NCBI RefSeq assembly: GCF_000002425.4
Contig: NC_037264.1
Coordinates: forward strand, 9,655,004-9,719,003
Reading direction: 5' to 3'
Length of the DNA stretch: 64,000 nt
Source: Physcomitrium patens
Taxonomy: Eukaryota; Streptophyta; Bryopsida; Funariales; Funariaceae
Both the position numbers and the translations under genes were made by a program. The notes under the pieces were generated by a model. The model saw nothing but the letters and a program-made list of their open reading frames with translations, was not told where the DNA came from and did no database searches. Positions 1 through 12,384 of the stretch are shown piece by piece; position 1 is the stretch's first letter, and every line of letters begins with the position of its first letter.

Positions 1-1303
1 AATCAGTAAGTCTGTCGTGGCATCAGAGCACTGAAGATTCCCATAACGTCGAATGCATATGCTGTGCTCACAAGACGACTTGTTTTAGCGATGAAAATTG
101 TTTCCGGACTAGAACGGACATCATTGCCAACCAAAGGCAGACAATGCTAAGGCAATACAAGTACTGCGAAGAGATCTCGCGAGATATACTTACAGTATCA
201 AAGGTGATTGGTCTTAACTTTCGCCTATCTTTACCTGAGGATGTAGAACATGGTTCATCAAACCTTGAACTCATGCCATTGAACCTCATCGTAAGTGGAT
301 CCTTACATCTGCCAGAACTCCTACCATAACTTGCCGGGAATAGGCCATTCAGCTTCTCGGAGCTTTTGCGAGAGCTCTCTGAAGAAAGGTCACTGGCACT
401 ATGATGATCCACACGGCCATCTCCTACGCAAGAAGCATGATCCTTTCTACAACTACATGCAGCATGCTCAAAAGGAACCGCAGTATTGCACCCTCTACTT
501 ATATGAGTACTTCCGTCTTTGTCACAAACGCACACAACTTTAACGCAGCACTGGGGTGTGAGGCCATTTCCAACAGCACCAGAAATGGACCGGGCTTGTT
601 GCTTACCAAGTGGCATGCATCGATGCAATTCGGTATTTCGAAAATCAGGTATATCAGCTGAGAGTGTTAACGAGAACACTGGCAAGTTTTCATTCGTACC
701 ACTGGCTGCGACATCAAGAGGCCCATCCTCACACAAGTCGCTGTTACCCACGGATGATAGGCAGGTGCAATTACATGGGTGAGATGAATCATCAACAGAG
801 AAGGGTGCGTTCACTGCACCAACAGATGCATTGCCATCCTTGCTGAATGTGGAAGGTATTTTAGCCAAGGATGTCTCGGCATCTGAGTACAAATTGCACC
901 AACACTGTCCAGAGAGCCTTTGCGGAGGCACACCCCCATCAGAGTTGCCGAATCCACCGGTTTTGGTTTCACTATTTACACTAGTGAGGTTGAGTGCAAG
1001 CATCTCGTCGCCACCAATTGGATGCACGTCCTGCTGAAGAGACGCTCGAAAAGTAGAATTTGGTAAACCAAAGTTACTCACACCATCTTCCACGGTGTTA
1101 GCGCCACCACCATTGGGAGTTCGAGGGTGGGAAGGCACCTCCTCATCTGAGTTTTTATTGCCGGAACAATACACTTCCACACGGGGGCACGTATTACTCC
1201 CACCATGTAACAGCAATCGCTCATGTTGAACCTCACGACCACAATTTTGAACCTCCTCATTGGATTTCAAAGGACCGTTGCCATTACCACCATTCGAGGA
1301 CAT
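1..1303 (-). CDS. Unrecognised protein, N-terminal exon(s), cut by left window edge
   Basis: An open frame on the minus strand runs from a first in-frame ATG at 1303 (MSSNGGNGNG...) to a strong donor, CT|GTAAGT, with the last exonic base at 194. That gives about 370 residues. Upstream of 1303 the frame has no ATG before a stop, so 1303 is the preferred start. A possible acceptor (CTTCAG) leads to a second exon from 30 to the window edge, which stays open in frame (CSDATTDLLI). The protein is rich in Ser, Asn, Gly and Cys, with a Cys-dense stretch in its second half (CCVKVVCVCDKDG, CSCRKDHASC) and a basic KDRRKLRPITFDT end to exon 1. I do not recognise the family. The Cys spacing does not match a zinc finger I can name. 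Length, phase-0 donor and lack of a competing gene support a real exon, but no conserved domain confirms it. Confidence 0.45.
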
Positions 1304-2230
1304 ATCCCGGCCAATGGGCCTCCTAGGGTTGAAATTGTTACGGGGAGCAAGGGGGTACGCTCTCAGAACATAAGCCCCAAGCACCAATGTGAGTAGATGC
1401 GACTACCGCAGCATTCACATCACAACAATTCCTGCGACGCAACCATGGAGCAGTGAAACTGTGTCAAGGATTTTCGTCGCAGCGGTCACCGACTGCAATA
1501 TCAACCACCTCCAGCAATCTATAACGTAATGCTACACATCGGCAATCCGAAAGGGTACCAGGACCAAACTCATGCGGCTGCTCTAATTCCACTAACTACA
1601 GAGAAATTTTGCTTTGCATACACAATATGATATCAAACCCATCAGCGACTCAAGTCATCACGAAACCCCAAACGAAAAAAAAAAAAAAAAACAACCTACT
1701 CCCACTCTCACAAGCTTTTGCAACGTCAACCAGAATCCAAACCCCCGCTTCCCACTCATCCCTGCTTTTCCTATCACTCATTCCGTCTGCAACCCGTAAA
1801 TGCCATACAAAACATGCATGCAATCTGACTTTGCAGCTCCCTAACACAAGCGCAGAGTCTCTCGGCTTCCCGAGCACATCGAATTGAAGAAACCCAAAAA
1901 GATTTGTGGTTCACGAGCACTGCAGCGATCGTTTGAAGCAATCGAAAAAGGAAGAGTATAGAATCCTGTCGGTGCCACATTGGAACCGAGGGAGTCGGTG
2001 GTGACGGTCAAACCCTCCCGCTTCTGTACCCGTGGAAAAAGCGCCGCGGCCACCAGTCCCAGTCGGTGTCGCCGGTTTCTGCGTAACGGCCCACGAACGA
2101 AACTGAATCGTTCGTCAGTGGCCGATTCGTCCGTTCTGCCTGACTAATGCACCGAATCCACCGACACTTTGGAGAGATGGCTGATAAATGGATGGTGCCC
2201 GCAATTAGAATAATAAATGTCATTTCTTCT
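1304..2230 (-). promoter_or_regulatory. Upstream region of the left-edge gene
   Basis: This stretch has no recognisable coding sequence. Its base composition is balanced compared with the AT-rich DNA that begins sharply near 2230. By position it should hold the 5' leader and promoter of the minus-strand gene. A 16-bp A-run lies near 1675-1691. No TATA box could be assigned with confidence. Confidence 0.35.
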
Positions 2231-2796
2231 CGACTTTAATGACCATGTCGTTTTAATCGTAAAAACAGATAATGATTAATACTAAATTTTAATATATATA
2301 TATATATATAAGTATTTTATATATTTTATATATTTTATAAATTTAAATTTAAAATATTTTTTATAAAGTATAAAATTTAATATTTAAAAAATAATTATAT
2401 CTAATAAATATTATAACATTAAAATTCTTTCAAGATTTTAACAACTACTATTTAAAGAAATTTTAAATTTTAAATATTTATATTTTATATTTTTATTATA
2501 TACAAGCTAAGACTTTTTCTTGTAACATTAAATTATATATATATATATATATATATTTTTTAAAATTTTATTAATAAATTTTTAGTATAAAAGACGTTCT
2601 ATTAGATTTTAATTTTAATCATATTCTAAATCAAAAGATAGAGATAATATTATATGTTAAATTTGAATTATAAATTATAAATTTTAAAAAATCAGTTAAC
2701 TACAATAAATTTTATTTGTAATATCTTTACTAAATTTTTAACAGAATTTTCTATTAGTAGTTTTTAGAAGATATTTTATTTTATTTTATTCCAATG

Positions 2797-2839
<43 letters not shown>
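2797..2839. repeat. Compound (AT)n(AG)n microsatellite
   Basis: About nine AT units are followed directly by about twelve AG units. Confidence 0.9.
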
Positions 2840-3016
2840 TAAATAGATATTTATTTAGTTATTTACTAAAATAGATTGATTATATTGCAATAGTATTAAG
2901 GACATAAATCTATTTAAATTTTTGAAAAAATAATATACTCTTGGCTCATTCTAAAGAAGAAAGTAAATAAAGAAGAAATAAATAAATATTAGAGAAGAAA
3001 TTGAAATGGCTATTGT

Positions 3017-3370
3017 CAAATATAAATAAACTAAAGACTTTCAATCCAAGATTAGAATACAAGAAATATGGTGTAAGATTGATGATGGTCTCATTTTTTT
3101 ATTTATATATATTAACTACCAAAAAAAGTTTTGCAAGAGCTTTCTAAACATTACAAGACTTATGGCCCAAATTTTAAGCTATAAGTTCCTTCCAACATAT
3201 ATTTTTAAGAATAGAAAATTGGTACAAGAAGGTTGAATGAAGACATGGCATATTTACAAGAATCTAAAGATATAATTTATATCTACAAAACTTCCTCAAA
3301 TTTTCTTAAAGAATCATATTGTTTATAAAATATATTTATATTTATTTCTATTTGAATCTATTTATTATAG
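3017..3370 (-). mobile_element. Possible decayed LTR related to 30882-31311
   Basis: The block beginning TGTCAAAT after AATGGCTAT at about 3009-3017 matches the same junction at 30873-30889. A looser resemblance continues for a few hundred bases. Because the flanking AATGGCTAT is shared too, that flank may belong to the element. Very decayed; identification rests on the short junction match. Confidence 0.2.
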
Positions 3371-5100
3371 TAATGTGGGCATTTGTTTCACTTGATGCAA
3401 GTTATTGTTTATTAATAACTTTCATTGAAACTAGTCAAATCTTCTTTGAAATATGAACTTGTGTTTTAATGCAAAGTCTTTAGTTATAAATGATATTAAG
3501 GTTCTAATATTTAAAAGAGCTATAGTTGAAAATTCACAATTTAAAGGTTTAATGGTTGTACAAAACTTAAATCAAGGTGTAGAATTTTATTACAGCATGA
3601 GATTTGAATTTCATAGTTGCAATCTATAATAGGTTAAATTACAAGGTCTTTTTTGCAATTTGACATCTTTAGTTTTCAATTTTTTTTGTATTTGAGTTTG
3701 TACGCTAATGCTTAGATTAATTCAATTTAATACAATAATCTTATACATTATAACTTAATTTTTCACAATGTAAGTAAATATTTTTACTACTATTTAATTT
3801 TTTTATTGGTGCTAATAACTTGAATTGAATTGTTTGAATGTGCATAGATTCTGATCTTGATATGTAATTTTCCAAACTTTTTGAAGTTGTTGTAATTGCT
3901 TGGTTTTTATTCTTAAAGCTTACTAAAGCAATAATCACATGCAATTCCTTGAGTAAAAGTTGATTTGATAAAACTACTCTTGACATTATTAAAAATAAAT
4001 ATTTAATATTATTTTTCAAGTCATTCAAAATTAATTGATGAGAGCCTTATCATTCAAATTAACATTGCAAATAAATTATTGGAATTTTACAACATAAATA
4101 ATAGTTGAACATGACCCTTGTTGTAAATATTGGATTTTATTTTTACCAAGTGTTTTTATTGTTCTTTCCAAATGCAAGATTTTTAGAATTTACTTATAAA
4201 GTTAGTCTACTTGTACTTCTTTTTCATAAGCTCACAACTTCTTGAGACAAACACTAGACTTTATTCTTGTCTTCTACTGTAGATGTAGCAATAGTAGAGT
4301 TACATGATTAAGATTTAAAATATAAACAAATTTAAAGTAATTTTTATAATACTTATAATAAAAAAAAATTAATTTTAAAATTAAATTTTCTTTTGTTCTA
4401 AACCTACTAAATTTTCTTGGAAACTCAACAATTTTGTAATAGTGAAAAGTTAGATTTGCTTGAGATGCTTATAAATAAGACTAGCTTCCAACTTTTGTTA
4501 TATATGCTTATTCTTCTTACAATAACTAGTTATTACAAAACCACCTTAATATTTATCATTTATATCATATTTATCAATCTTAAATTATTCATAGTATCTT
4601 ACATAGATTATGTAATTGATTTTTTTTTTTTTGTTTATACTTCTTACAATGTATCTGTACTTAAGCTTTCAAGTCAATAGTACCAAAATGCAACAAGTTG
4701 TACATATCATGGGTTATCAAATAAATAAGATATTATCTGGCAAGACAAGGAGTATTTGCATATCATGCAAACTTGGCCAGGGTTATCATTAATTCCTTCA
4801 ATTTCATTCACTTGGACTTCAATCTGCACAAATCGCCAACTTATTGGTTGCAAATTTTTGGAGTTGATAATCGAACTTCGACAACTATAGGTGTAGTGGT
4901 TACTTCGATAGAGGAATACTATTCAGTTCACTTTTTGTTTATGTTACTTTGTGAAATTAAAACATTTCGAAGTAGTTGGCAAATTCATTGTAGTTGTCAA
5001 CAAGTCCTAAGCAGTGAAGTAACCCTGCTCTTCAATGCTCATTTAGTAGGTGATGCTTGCAATCCAGTACTATTCACATTTTCACCCATCAATTTCTGAT

Positions 5101-5682
5101 TCATAGCTGTTCATGGCTTTATGTGACGTATGTTATCCATGCCTCTAAAATCTTACAAACTTTAATGTACACCTTTCAATGTGAGTGTCGTGGTGTATTT
5201 GACCTATCATAACAACACCGACGCGTAACATAATTTCTTGAAAGCTAACAATATTTTCTAAAATACAGATACTAACTTTTTAGTTGTACAAAATGGTTTC
5301 AAATCCAAATTCTTAGTTCCAAATCAAAAGCGTGCATCCAGCCTTCATTACTATGGAGGCAGACCATCTCATATAAGTTTCAAATTTCTGCCCATACATG
5401 CCTACACTTGGATTGGCACACTGGCACAGTGCCGCTCCGAATTAAGTTCATCTATCAAACCATGAAGCCCAAGTGCTGATGCAGCACCACATCAGAAACA
5501 CTAGAAAGGCAATAATAATGACCTCTATCTGATAATGGGAGGAGCAACATGACTTAGCCACACTACAGTACCAAAGGTGATTATGAATAACTCGTCACCT
5601 TAATTCTGCTGGTCATGGAGGAGCATCAAGCTAGAGAGCTTCTTCTAGTGAACAGTTCAAGATACTGCTACTCTACTTCTGA
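5101..5682 (-). other. BUB3 3' flank, probable 3' UTR
   Basis: Lies directly downstream of the BUB3 stop codon on the minus strand. Composition is more balanced than the AT-rich spacer to its left, as expected for transcribed DNA. No other gene is seen. The polyadenylation site was not determined. Confidence 0.45.
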
Positions 5683-8540
5683 TCAAGGAGCAGGTGCATA
5701 GGCCTTAGGTTTAGGCTTAACTTCTGCCTCATTTACACTCCGCACAAAAATAGCATCAGGTTCGTGCCTGCACAGTGTCAACCATTAAATATAAGCCTTT
5801 CAACACACCCAAGTACCAAGCAAAAACATGGATGGTCATGAGGAAGGACAATAAGCTACTGAATGGAGCCCTCAACTTATAACAAATTCATACTCATGCT
5901 ATGGACAAGAAACAAAAGCGAAGCGAGTTCCAGTTACTACTGCCTCCAAATTCGAATACATTCCACTGCATAACGTTCTGAGATGAACTAATTAAGTTCA
6001 AAACAAAACAACAGACTTACGGTTTATCACCCTCCTCGTATGTGTAACTGGATGCAACAGCTAGGAGGCGCCCATCTCTGCTAAAAGATAGTGCAGCAAC
6101 ACTAGTCGGATATCTTGAGTACTGCATAAATGCACGACAGTACGTGAAAGAATTAATATTAACCAATTGAATGCTCGAGCACAGGACTAGGGGCACTAGG
6201 TAAAACAGTAATCCTATCCCAATTTCAATTCAGACGAAACATGGCAACTTTGGTACAAGTAATTTCAGAGCGTTTCGACTACACTTTGAGCAAACAAAGG
6301 TGGGTTCCTTGTCTCGTTTCAACACCGTTCGTGAAATACCTGATATAGGCGCTTCTTGTTATTACCGTCCCAAACATTGACAAACCCATCGCAACCGCCT
6401 GTTGCGAACGTGCCATAGCTGCATCAAATGTAGAACAAATTCAATTGAGGGTTCTGAGTCTAGATACGATCATGACTCAATTCATAAGCTTTAACTTTTG
6501 TTTTAGAGCACTCCAATGGCCTTTACTAAAGATGATCTGGATGGTAACTAAAACGACAGCATTGATATAATCAATTCAAGAGCAGCACACACATGTTCAC
6601 TTTGATCAAGGTAACTCACATTGGATGAAAAGCGATGGCATTCACTGGGTAGACTGTATCTCGACCAGCCTCTGACTTCCGATGGCATTTGAAAGCATAC
6701 CTGCATCCGATGCAAGCAGCAAGGCTTAGGACTAGTTGAATCAAAGAGGTTCATCACCATGAACCATGCCCCAAAAAAGAGAACAGAGGGAAAGTAAATG
6801 CTCACTTCTTTGCTTGACCCGCATCAGACATATCAAAGAACTCCATAGCAACCCGGCCTTCTACGGAACTGAGAGCATAACCTGCCATGCCATATTGCAC
6901 CACAAGTATAAACCCATGGCCCGAAAACAGAATAGCTTGGCCAATCCTGCAAGCATCTCATATATACTCTCGGAGACCTTCGATCCACACTCCAAAAAAG
7001 ATTCGAATGAATAATCTGACACAGAGAAAATTTGAAAAGAGGTAGACATAGTCATGCATGTTTACACCGACATTGCCATCAGTCTGAGTGAATGTTTCTA
7101 AAGGGTTGAAACGCATGCCTGTGCCATTCGGATAACAACGCACGCAACGAGTTTGATACTTTAAGGACGATTCGCGGATCTGTTCAGCTTGTTGCATATG
7201 GCGCAAGTCATACACTGTAATGTGTCGGCCTGCAGTGGCCACCACAAGTCGGTGCCCGACCAGGGACATACTATACACCCGTTCAGGTTGTGAATAAGTA
7301 CCAACCCCTTTACCTCCTCTTGGATCCCAACAACGCACCGTCTTGTCCCAGCTTCCAGTTACCACATGTCCTACAACGATGCAGACACCAAACATAATCT
7401 CAATGAGCTTTGACAGGAGTAGTCGAACAGTATAATCAAAACTCTGACCAATTGATGGTTAATACAAAAATGAAGGACTACTTGCGGTAACATAGACCAG
7501 ACGTTAATGAACTCCAAACGAGCTTCAAGAAATGTAGCAAGACGCCGATTGTTCTACTCACCAGTAGCGTGCGAATACTCCACGCACCTCACAGGAGCGT
7601 CGTGCGTTCCCAAAAGATCCTCGCTGCCTGTATTGAAATCATATCTGGAAAAATTTGCACATGTGAAAATATATATATATATATCCTAAACAAAAACCGG
7701 TAGAGTCTGAAACAACTCGTAATACTTGCTACTTGCTACTTATTACTGTATAAAAAAATTCAACCCTAACTTCACTTGTGACGCACACTCGTCATGTTAT
7801 CGCCGTGTTGCATTGAACTAAAAATCAATGCCTTGACGACAGGAGCATTCAATCACCTCACTAATATTCTCACTTCCAAGCAATGATTGAACGCTACACA
7901 TTTAAGAACTGATAGGATCAATGTGCCCACAGCACTAACTTCCGTCCAGGATGAGAGACAAAGTTTAGAAAAGGTTTTGCACGATGAAAGTTTGAAGGGA
8001 ACCCACATTGGAGGCAACTCATATTGTAAACGAATGAAGAAGAAGAAGGAAGGCAGTGAGGAAAGAAAAGAAAAGAAAAGAAAAGAAAAAAACAGAATGC
8101 AGAAAACAAAGACCCATATAGGGTATAAAAAACAAAAAACAAAAAAACAAAGGGGATAGGAATCCAATAAGAACGAGAACCTACCGATAGACGGTATGGT
8201 CAGCGGAAGCGCTGAAGCCAGAGGAGTCGTCATGGAAGCAGCAATCGAGAACAGCAGCGCGGTGGGCGAATTGACCCTTGAGGACATTAGCAGAGGCGTC
8301 GTAGAGGCGCACCTTGGCATCCCAGGAGGACACAAGAAGGTGGTCACTGAAATTCGAGAAGCGGAGATTAGAGATTCCATCCGAGGGCGGCGACGAGAGC
8401 TCCCGCCCTAGTGCTACATGTGCCGATTGCGAACCAAGCGGTGCTTGTACATGCTGCTGCTGCTGCTGTTGTTGATGTTGGAGTGGCGGCAGCGGAGGTG
8501 GTGGTGCCACTCCTCCTCCCCCCCCCGTCCCTCCGATCAT
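5683..8540 (-). CDS. BUB3: Mitotic checkpoint WD40 protein BUB3
   Basis: BUB3 is a seven-bladed WD40 propeller that brings BUB1 and BUBR1-type checkpoint proteins to kinetochores. Coding exons, in transcript order: 8540-8185, 7644-7562, 7370-7119, 6881-6806, 6700-6620, 6418-6340, 6121-6021, 5767-5683. They total 1113 bp, 370 residues, and join in frame throughout. Hallmark stretches of plant BUB3 are seen: [132 protein letters not shown] and [13 protein letters not shown]. The family is usually about 340 residues. The surplus is a low-complexity N-terminus (residues 1-45: Gly run, PPPP, seven Gln) ahead of the conserved start. ATG 8540 is the only in-frame ATG upstream of the conserved core. 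Intron 3 appears to use a GC donor. Confidence 0.95.
6882..7118 (-). other. BUB3 intron 3, probable GC-AG intron
   Basis: Exon 3 ends ...AATGGCACAG and the intron begins GCATGC; the acceptor is TGGCAG. Splicing at GC gives NGTG-YALSS, the exact conserved BUB3 reading. The nearest GT donor (5 nt downstream) would add Met-Arg inside a conserved loop. Confidence 0.6.
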
Positions 8541-9010
8541 TCTTCCTCCTCCTCCTCCTCCTCCAATCCCTCCCTCGCCACACCCAGTCTCTCTCGCTGT
8601 CTTTCTCGATGCTCGCCTGAGTTGGCTGTTCCGTGGAAGTAGTACAAGCAAAAGGGGGCTGGAGAAACGTCCGTTTCGAATACCCACAGAAGAGGGGGCT
8701 CGCACACACACACCGTGAATCGAAAGAGATGTATGAATGACTGTGTAAGTGTGACTCGAAAGAAATGGAGGGAAGGAACGAACGAAAGAATGGGCCTGCG
8801 CAGAAGAAGAAGCCGCGGCGGCAACCTCGGATGTTCCGTTGTCCTCGGTTGTTGCTCCCCCCTCCCTCGTTCATACACCCCCCCCCCCCCCGATTTCTAT
8901 TGCATTTCATGACGCATGCCTCATTCGTTCACAAGCAAGAAAGGAAGGAAGGAAGAATGAATGAATGAGTGAGTGAGCACTCTCTTTTGCCTTGGCCCCC
9001 AGAATTATAT
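8541..9010 (-). promoter_or_regulatory. BUB3 5' leader and promoter region
   Basis: Upstream of the BUB3 ATG the sequence has a CT/GA-rich leader and a 14-base C-run near 8878-8891, then GAGT/GAAT repeats near 8940-8976. The AT-rich spacer begins at about 9000. The open frame continues upstream of the ATG without another ATG, so it is treated as leader. Confidence 0.45.
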
Positions 9011-9076
9011 GTATGATTTTGGAAGCTTGTGTATGTGGTTTTCAACAGCTTACAGTACGCGATGAAATAAAATGCT

Positions 9077-9078
<2 letters not shown>

Positions 9079-9124
<46 letters not shown>
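9079..9124. repeat. Compound (CA)n(TA)n microsatellite
   Basis: About 14 CA units run directly into nine TA units, an alternating purine-pyrimidine tract. Confidence 0.92.
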
Positions 9125-11164
9125 GTAAAGACATGAAAGTCAAAAAGTCATTTTTACACGAAAATAAATATTTGTTACTCCTAGCCTCCATTGTTCAATA
9201 TTCATTCAAACACAAACATTCAAATTATTGTTTCGAGAATGATATGTGTATCTTAAACAATATCTTTACTTTAGCAATCGGTACATTCAAATTTTGTATT
9301 GAATTGGATTGGATGTATTTCAAATCCCCATTAAAACGTTTTTTATTTCTTTATTTTTTTATTATAGAAATAATAAGGAATAAGTCATAAAGTTGGATTT
9401 CATACGACATAAAAGTCATTTTGAAAATCAAAGTTGTTGTAAAACATACATGTATGCTGGTAAATAAAATTCTTTAAGAATTTTTTTTTATGCTGAATTT
9501 TTTCAATCCATCTCTATTTGAATTCATATTGTTACCCATCTAGAACTCTTAGGAATCAAACATAACATGTGCATTTTAAAATATTTGAATTTTACATGAA
9601 AATTGTTCATCCTGAATTATTGATATTATGTGTGATTTGTATCCTAATTTATAATATTAAGAAGTTCAGTGTATTACCTATGTTCATTGTAATTTTATTT
9701 TTTATTTTACTAACATTCTTTGAATAAAAATGGATAAAATTGGCAACAACAACAAACCTTAAAATACACACAATAACTATCTTTATATTTTGTTGTTTTA
9801 ATTAACTTATACTATAAACTTGATTACTTGCAACGTTGAGGTTCCTTACTTAAATAGGAGAGTTAATGATTGTTACTTAATTGAATATTACAAAAAAAAT
9901 CCGTATCAAATATTATTATTTTTCCCCTCTTTGATATGAAATTGCAAAAATCTTCTTGATTTCACCCTCACTTCAAAATTAAATCTCTGATGTTCATAAA
10001 TTGACGTTTTGTTTGTAATTTTTTCTTCCAATTTTTTAACAAAGATAATTCTACTATACTTAATTTTGTGTAAGCTTATTTCAAATAATATTTCCTTGTG
10101 TAAAAAAAAAAAAAACTTATTGATAATAAAATTGAATTGAATTATATCTTTCAAGTGTAGAATGCAACATGGACGAACTTAAAACTATAACTTTCATTTT
10201 ATGTTTTATAACATATCATCTTTTATAGTATGAAGTTTAAAAATGGTATCGAATGGTTTTAGATTTCAAAGAAACTCACAAAGAATAATGTTACCAAATT
10301 AAAAAAATATCAGTATTCTATGAAATTTAGAAGATAAAGAGGATTGTTTATTTCTTTACATCAAAAAAAAATTTAGTTTTGCATAGTACTTTTATTCAAT
10401 ATTTTTATTATAAATAGATAAAATAACTAATAATAATCGGAATCCATATTAAATAATCACAAATCATTAAAATGAAATTAATTTGGATATTATATAAGCA
10501 TAGATATATGCTATTTAATTTAAATTTAGAATATAAATTGCTTAGATAGTAGCTATAACAGTTTAAATCAAAATTTAGTATCTTATATTGAAGTACATAT
10601 ATCATATCAACACCAATTTTTATTAGAAAAGAATACAAAGTTGAGAACATTTATCTATTATTTATTTATTTATTTGATGTTTGAGAATTTTATGAAGTAA
10701 TATATAAAGCTTTGATTATTTGAAGTTTTGAAAAATTGTGCATGATTTGTGTTTGTGGATCAAGAGAGGTTTGGCCTCTTATAAAGAGAAATGAACTTAA
10801 GGTAGTTGGTTTCAATTAATAAATTGTATTTTTGATGATATTATAAAAAAGGATGCTATGATCATTTGATAATGTTGCAGTGACACACATATCAGGGACA
10901 TTAGCACTGCTAATAAACAAAATATTATAATAAAAAATAAGTTGCTTCGATTTTTATATTTTTATAATATTATTTATATAGAAATGAAAAATAATTATGC
11001 TTAAATTTTAAACACAATGAAGAAAATAATAATTGTAACATATTCAATTTTATTAATAATTCGAATTAATTTTTTACTACTTATAATGGCATGATGCATA
11101 AATTTTAATAACAGATTTTAAAAAAATGAAAAATGAAATACCATAATAAGTGTTACAATAGCAC

Positions 11165-11165
<1 letters not shown>

Positions 11166-11210
<45 letters not shown>

Positions 11211-11211
11211 A
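11166..11211. repeat. Compound (AT)n(GTAT)n microsatellite
   Basis: About eleven AT units are followed by about six GTAT units. Confidence 0.9.
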
Positions 11212-11870
11212 TGAACTGTGTTAAAGAGTATATGTTGAATTACATGTTCATATTAAAATCATATACATACCTGCAAAATATTAAAAATATGTATAAAGTC
11301 ATATTGTCAACAACTTTGTTGATAACCTCATTTCATTGACAAATAAAATCAAAATTTATGTGATCAAATAAATCTCAAAAATATACAATCACAATTTTTT
11401 ATTGTTCCTGAAAGTTATAAATTATTAATTAAAAAAATCAAACATTTCCAACCTTTTACATGTCAAATTGCATCTTATTCCACAATACATGCAACATCAT
11501 CCTATCGAAATACACCAAATTGTTTTGAGGGTAAAAATTATATGATATATATATATATATATGATATATATATTTAGAAGGGAATATTAATAAGACCCAA
11601 TTTTTTACTAAATAAATCCACCCACCTTAACCAACATAATAATAAATAAAAATAAAACCTTTAAATTCATTTCTCCACTATTGGATTTGAAGTCAATAAA
11701 AATCAACCGCATTCATGATGATTACCATATTCTTCATCAAGGGTGGGTCAATTTAGTAAAAGCATGGGTCTATTTAACATTCCCCTATATATATATATAT
11801 ATATATATATATTTACATACTTTGTCTGAATTAAGATCAAGTTTGTGCAAATGTTAATCCAACATTCATT

Positions 11871-12384
11871 CCAAACAAGGAAGCAAGCATTCCAGGAATC
11901 TCAATCGCGGTACCCACAACGAGAGACCCTCTCCAAACATTTCCCCCGGTGTCAATCGAAGAAATTCTAGCTTCTGTGTGAACGTAATAGACCTAAACGG
12001 AATGGAAGCGGGGAGGCCAGGGTTCTGTTCACACTGGGGGAGAGACAATTGGAGCACAAGCTTGATGAACCCCGAGGAAGCCAAGCCAAGGCAAGGCAGA
12101 CAATCGAGCTGTGCGGCCACACGCCACGATTGCAACGCAGCGTGCTCGAGAGTCGTAAACGAATACTCTCTGCAATCGTGCATTGCTTCTGCTTGGAGCC
12201 CCACTTCTTCTTCTGTAGCCCAGGTTTTGCCGCATGCATTTTTTTTTAAAATTTTTTATTCTCTTTTTGGTGATAGTGTGTTCGAGCTTGCGACAAAAAA
12301 CAGACGAGAGGAGGAGTTTTGAGGCGATGGGAAGCCATTGATGACTCTTGCCTTCCGCTGTCTCATGACTGGATACTGGGCGCC
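11871..12384 (+). promoter_or_regulatory. RBL promoter and 5' leader
   Basis: Balanced-composition sequence begins at about 11870, just after an AT microsatellite, and leads to the RBL ATG at 12385. It carries T-rich and CT-rich stretches and several upstream ATGs. No conserved coding sequence is seen in it. Confidence 0.45.

Larger units (their letters stand above)
2231..5100. other. AT-rich intergenic DNA with simple repeats
   Basis: No gene is visible. The sequence is strongly AT-rich, with (AT)n near 2296-2311 and 2534-2556. Short ORFs here have low-complexity AT-driven composition and no recognisable family. Part of 3017-3370 may be a decayed LTR (separate entry). Confidence 0.6.
9011..11870. 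other. AT-rich intergenic DNA between divergent BUB3 and RBL
   Basis: No gene is recognisable on either strand; short ORFs are AT-driven low complexity. Microsatellites punctuate the spacer, including AT runs at 11542-11571 and 11785-11812. Confidence 0.6.

Noticed and set aside
8368-8910. Several long ORFs on both strands over BUB3 exon 1 and its leader
   Set aside because: They read GC-rich triplet repeats as poly-Ser, poly-Leu or poly-Arg; only one frame gives the BUB3 core.
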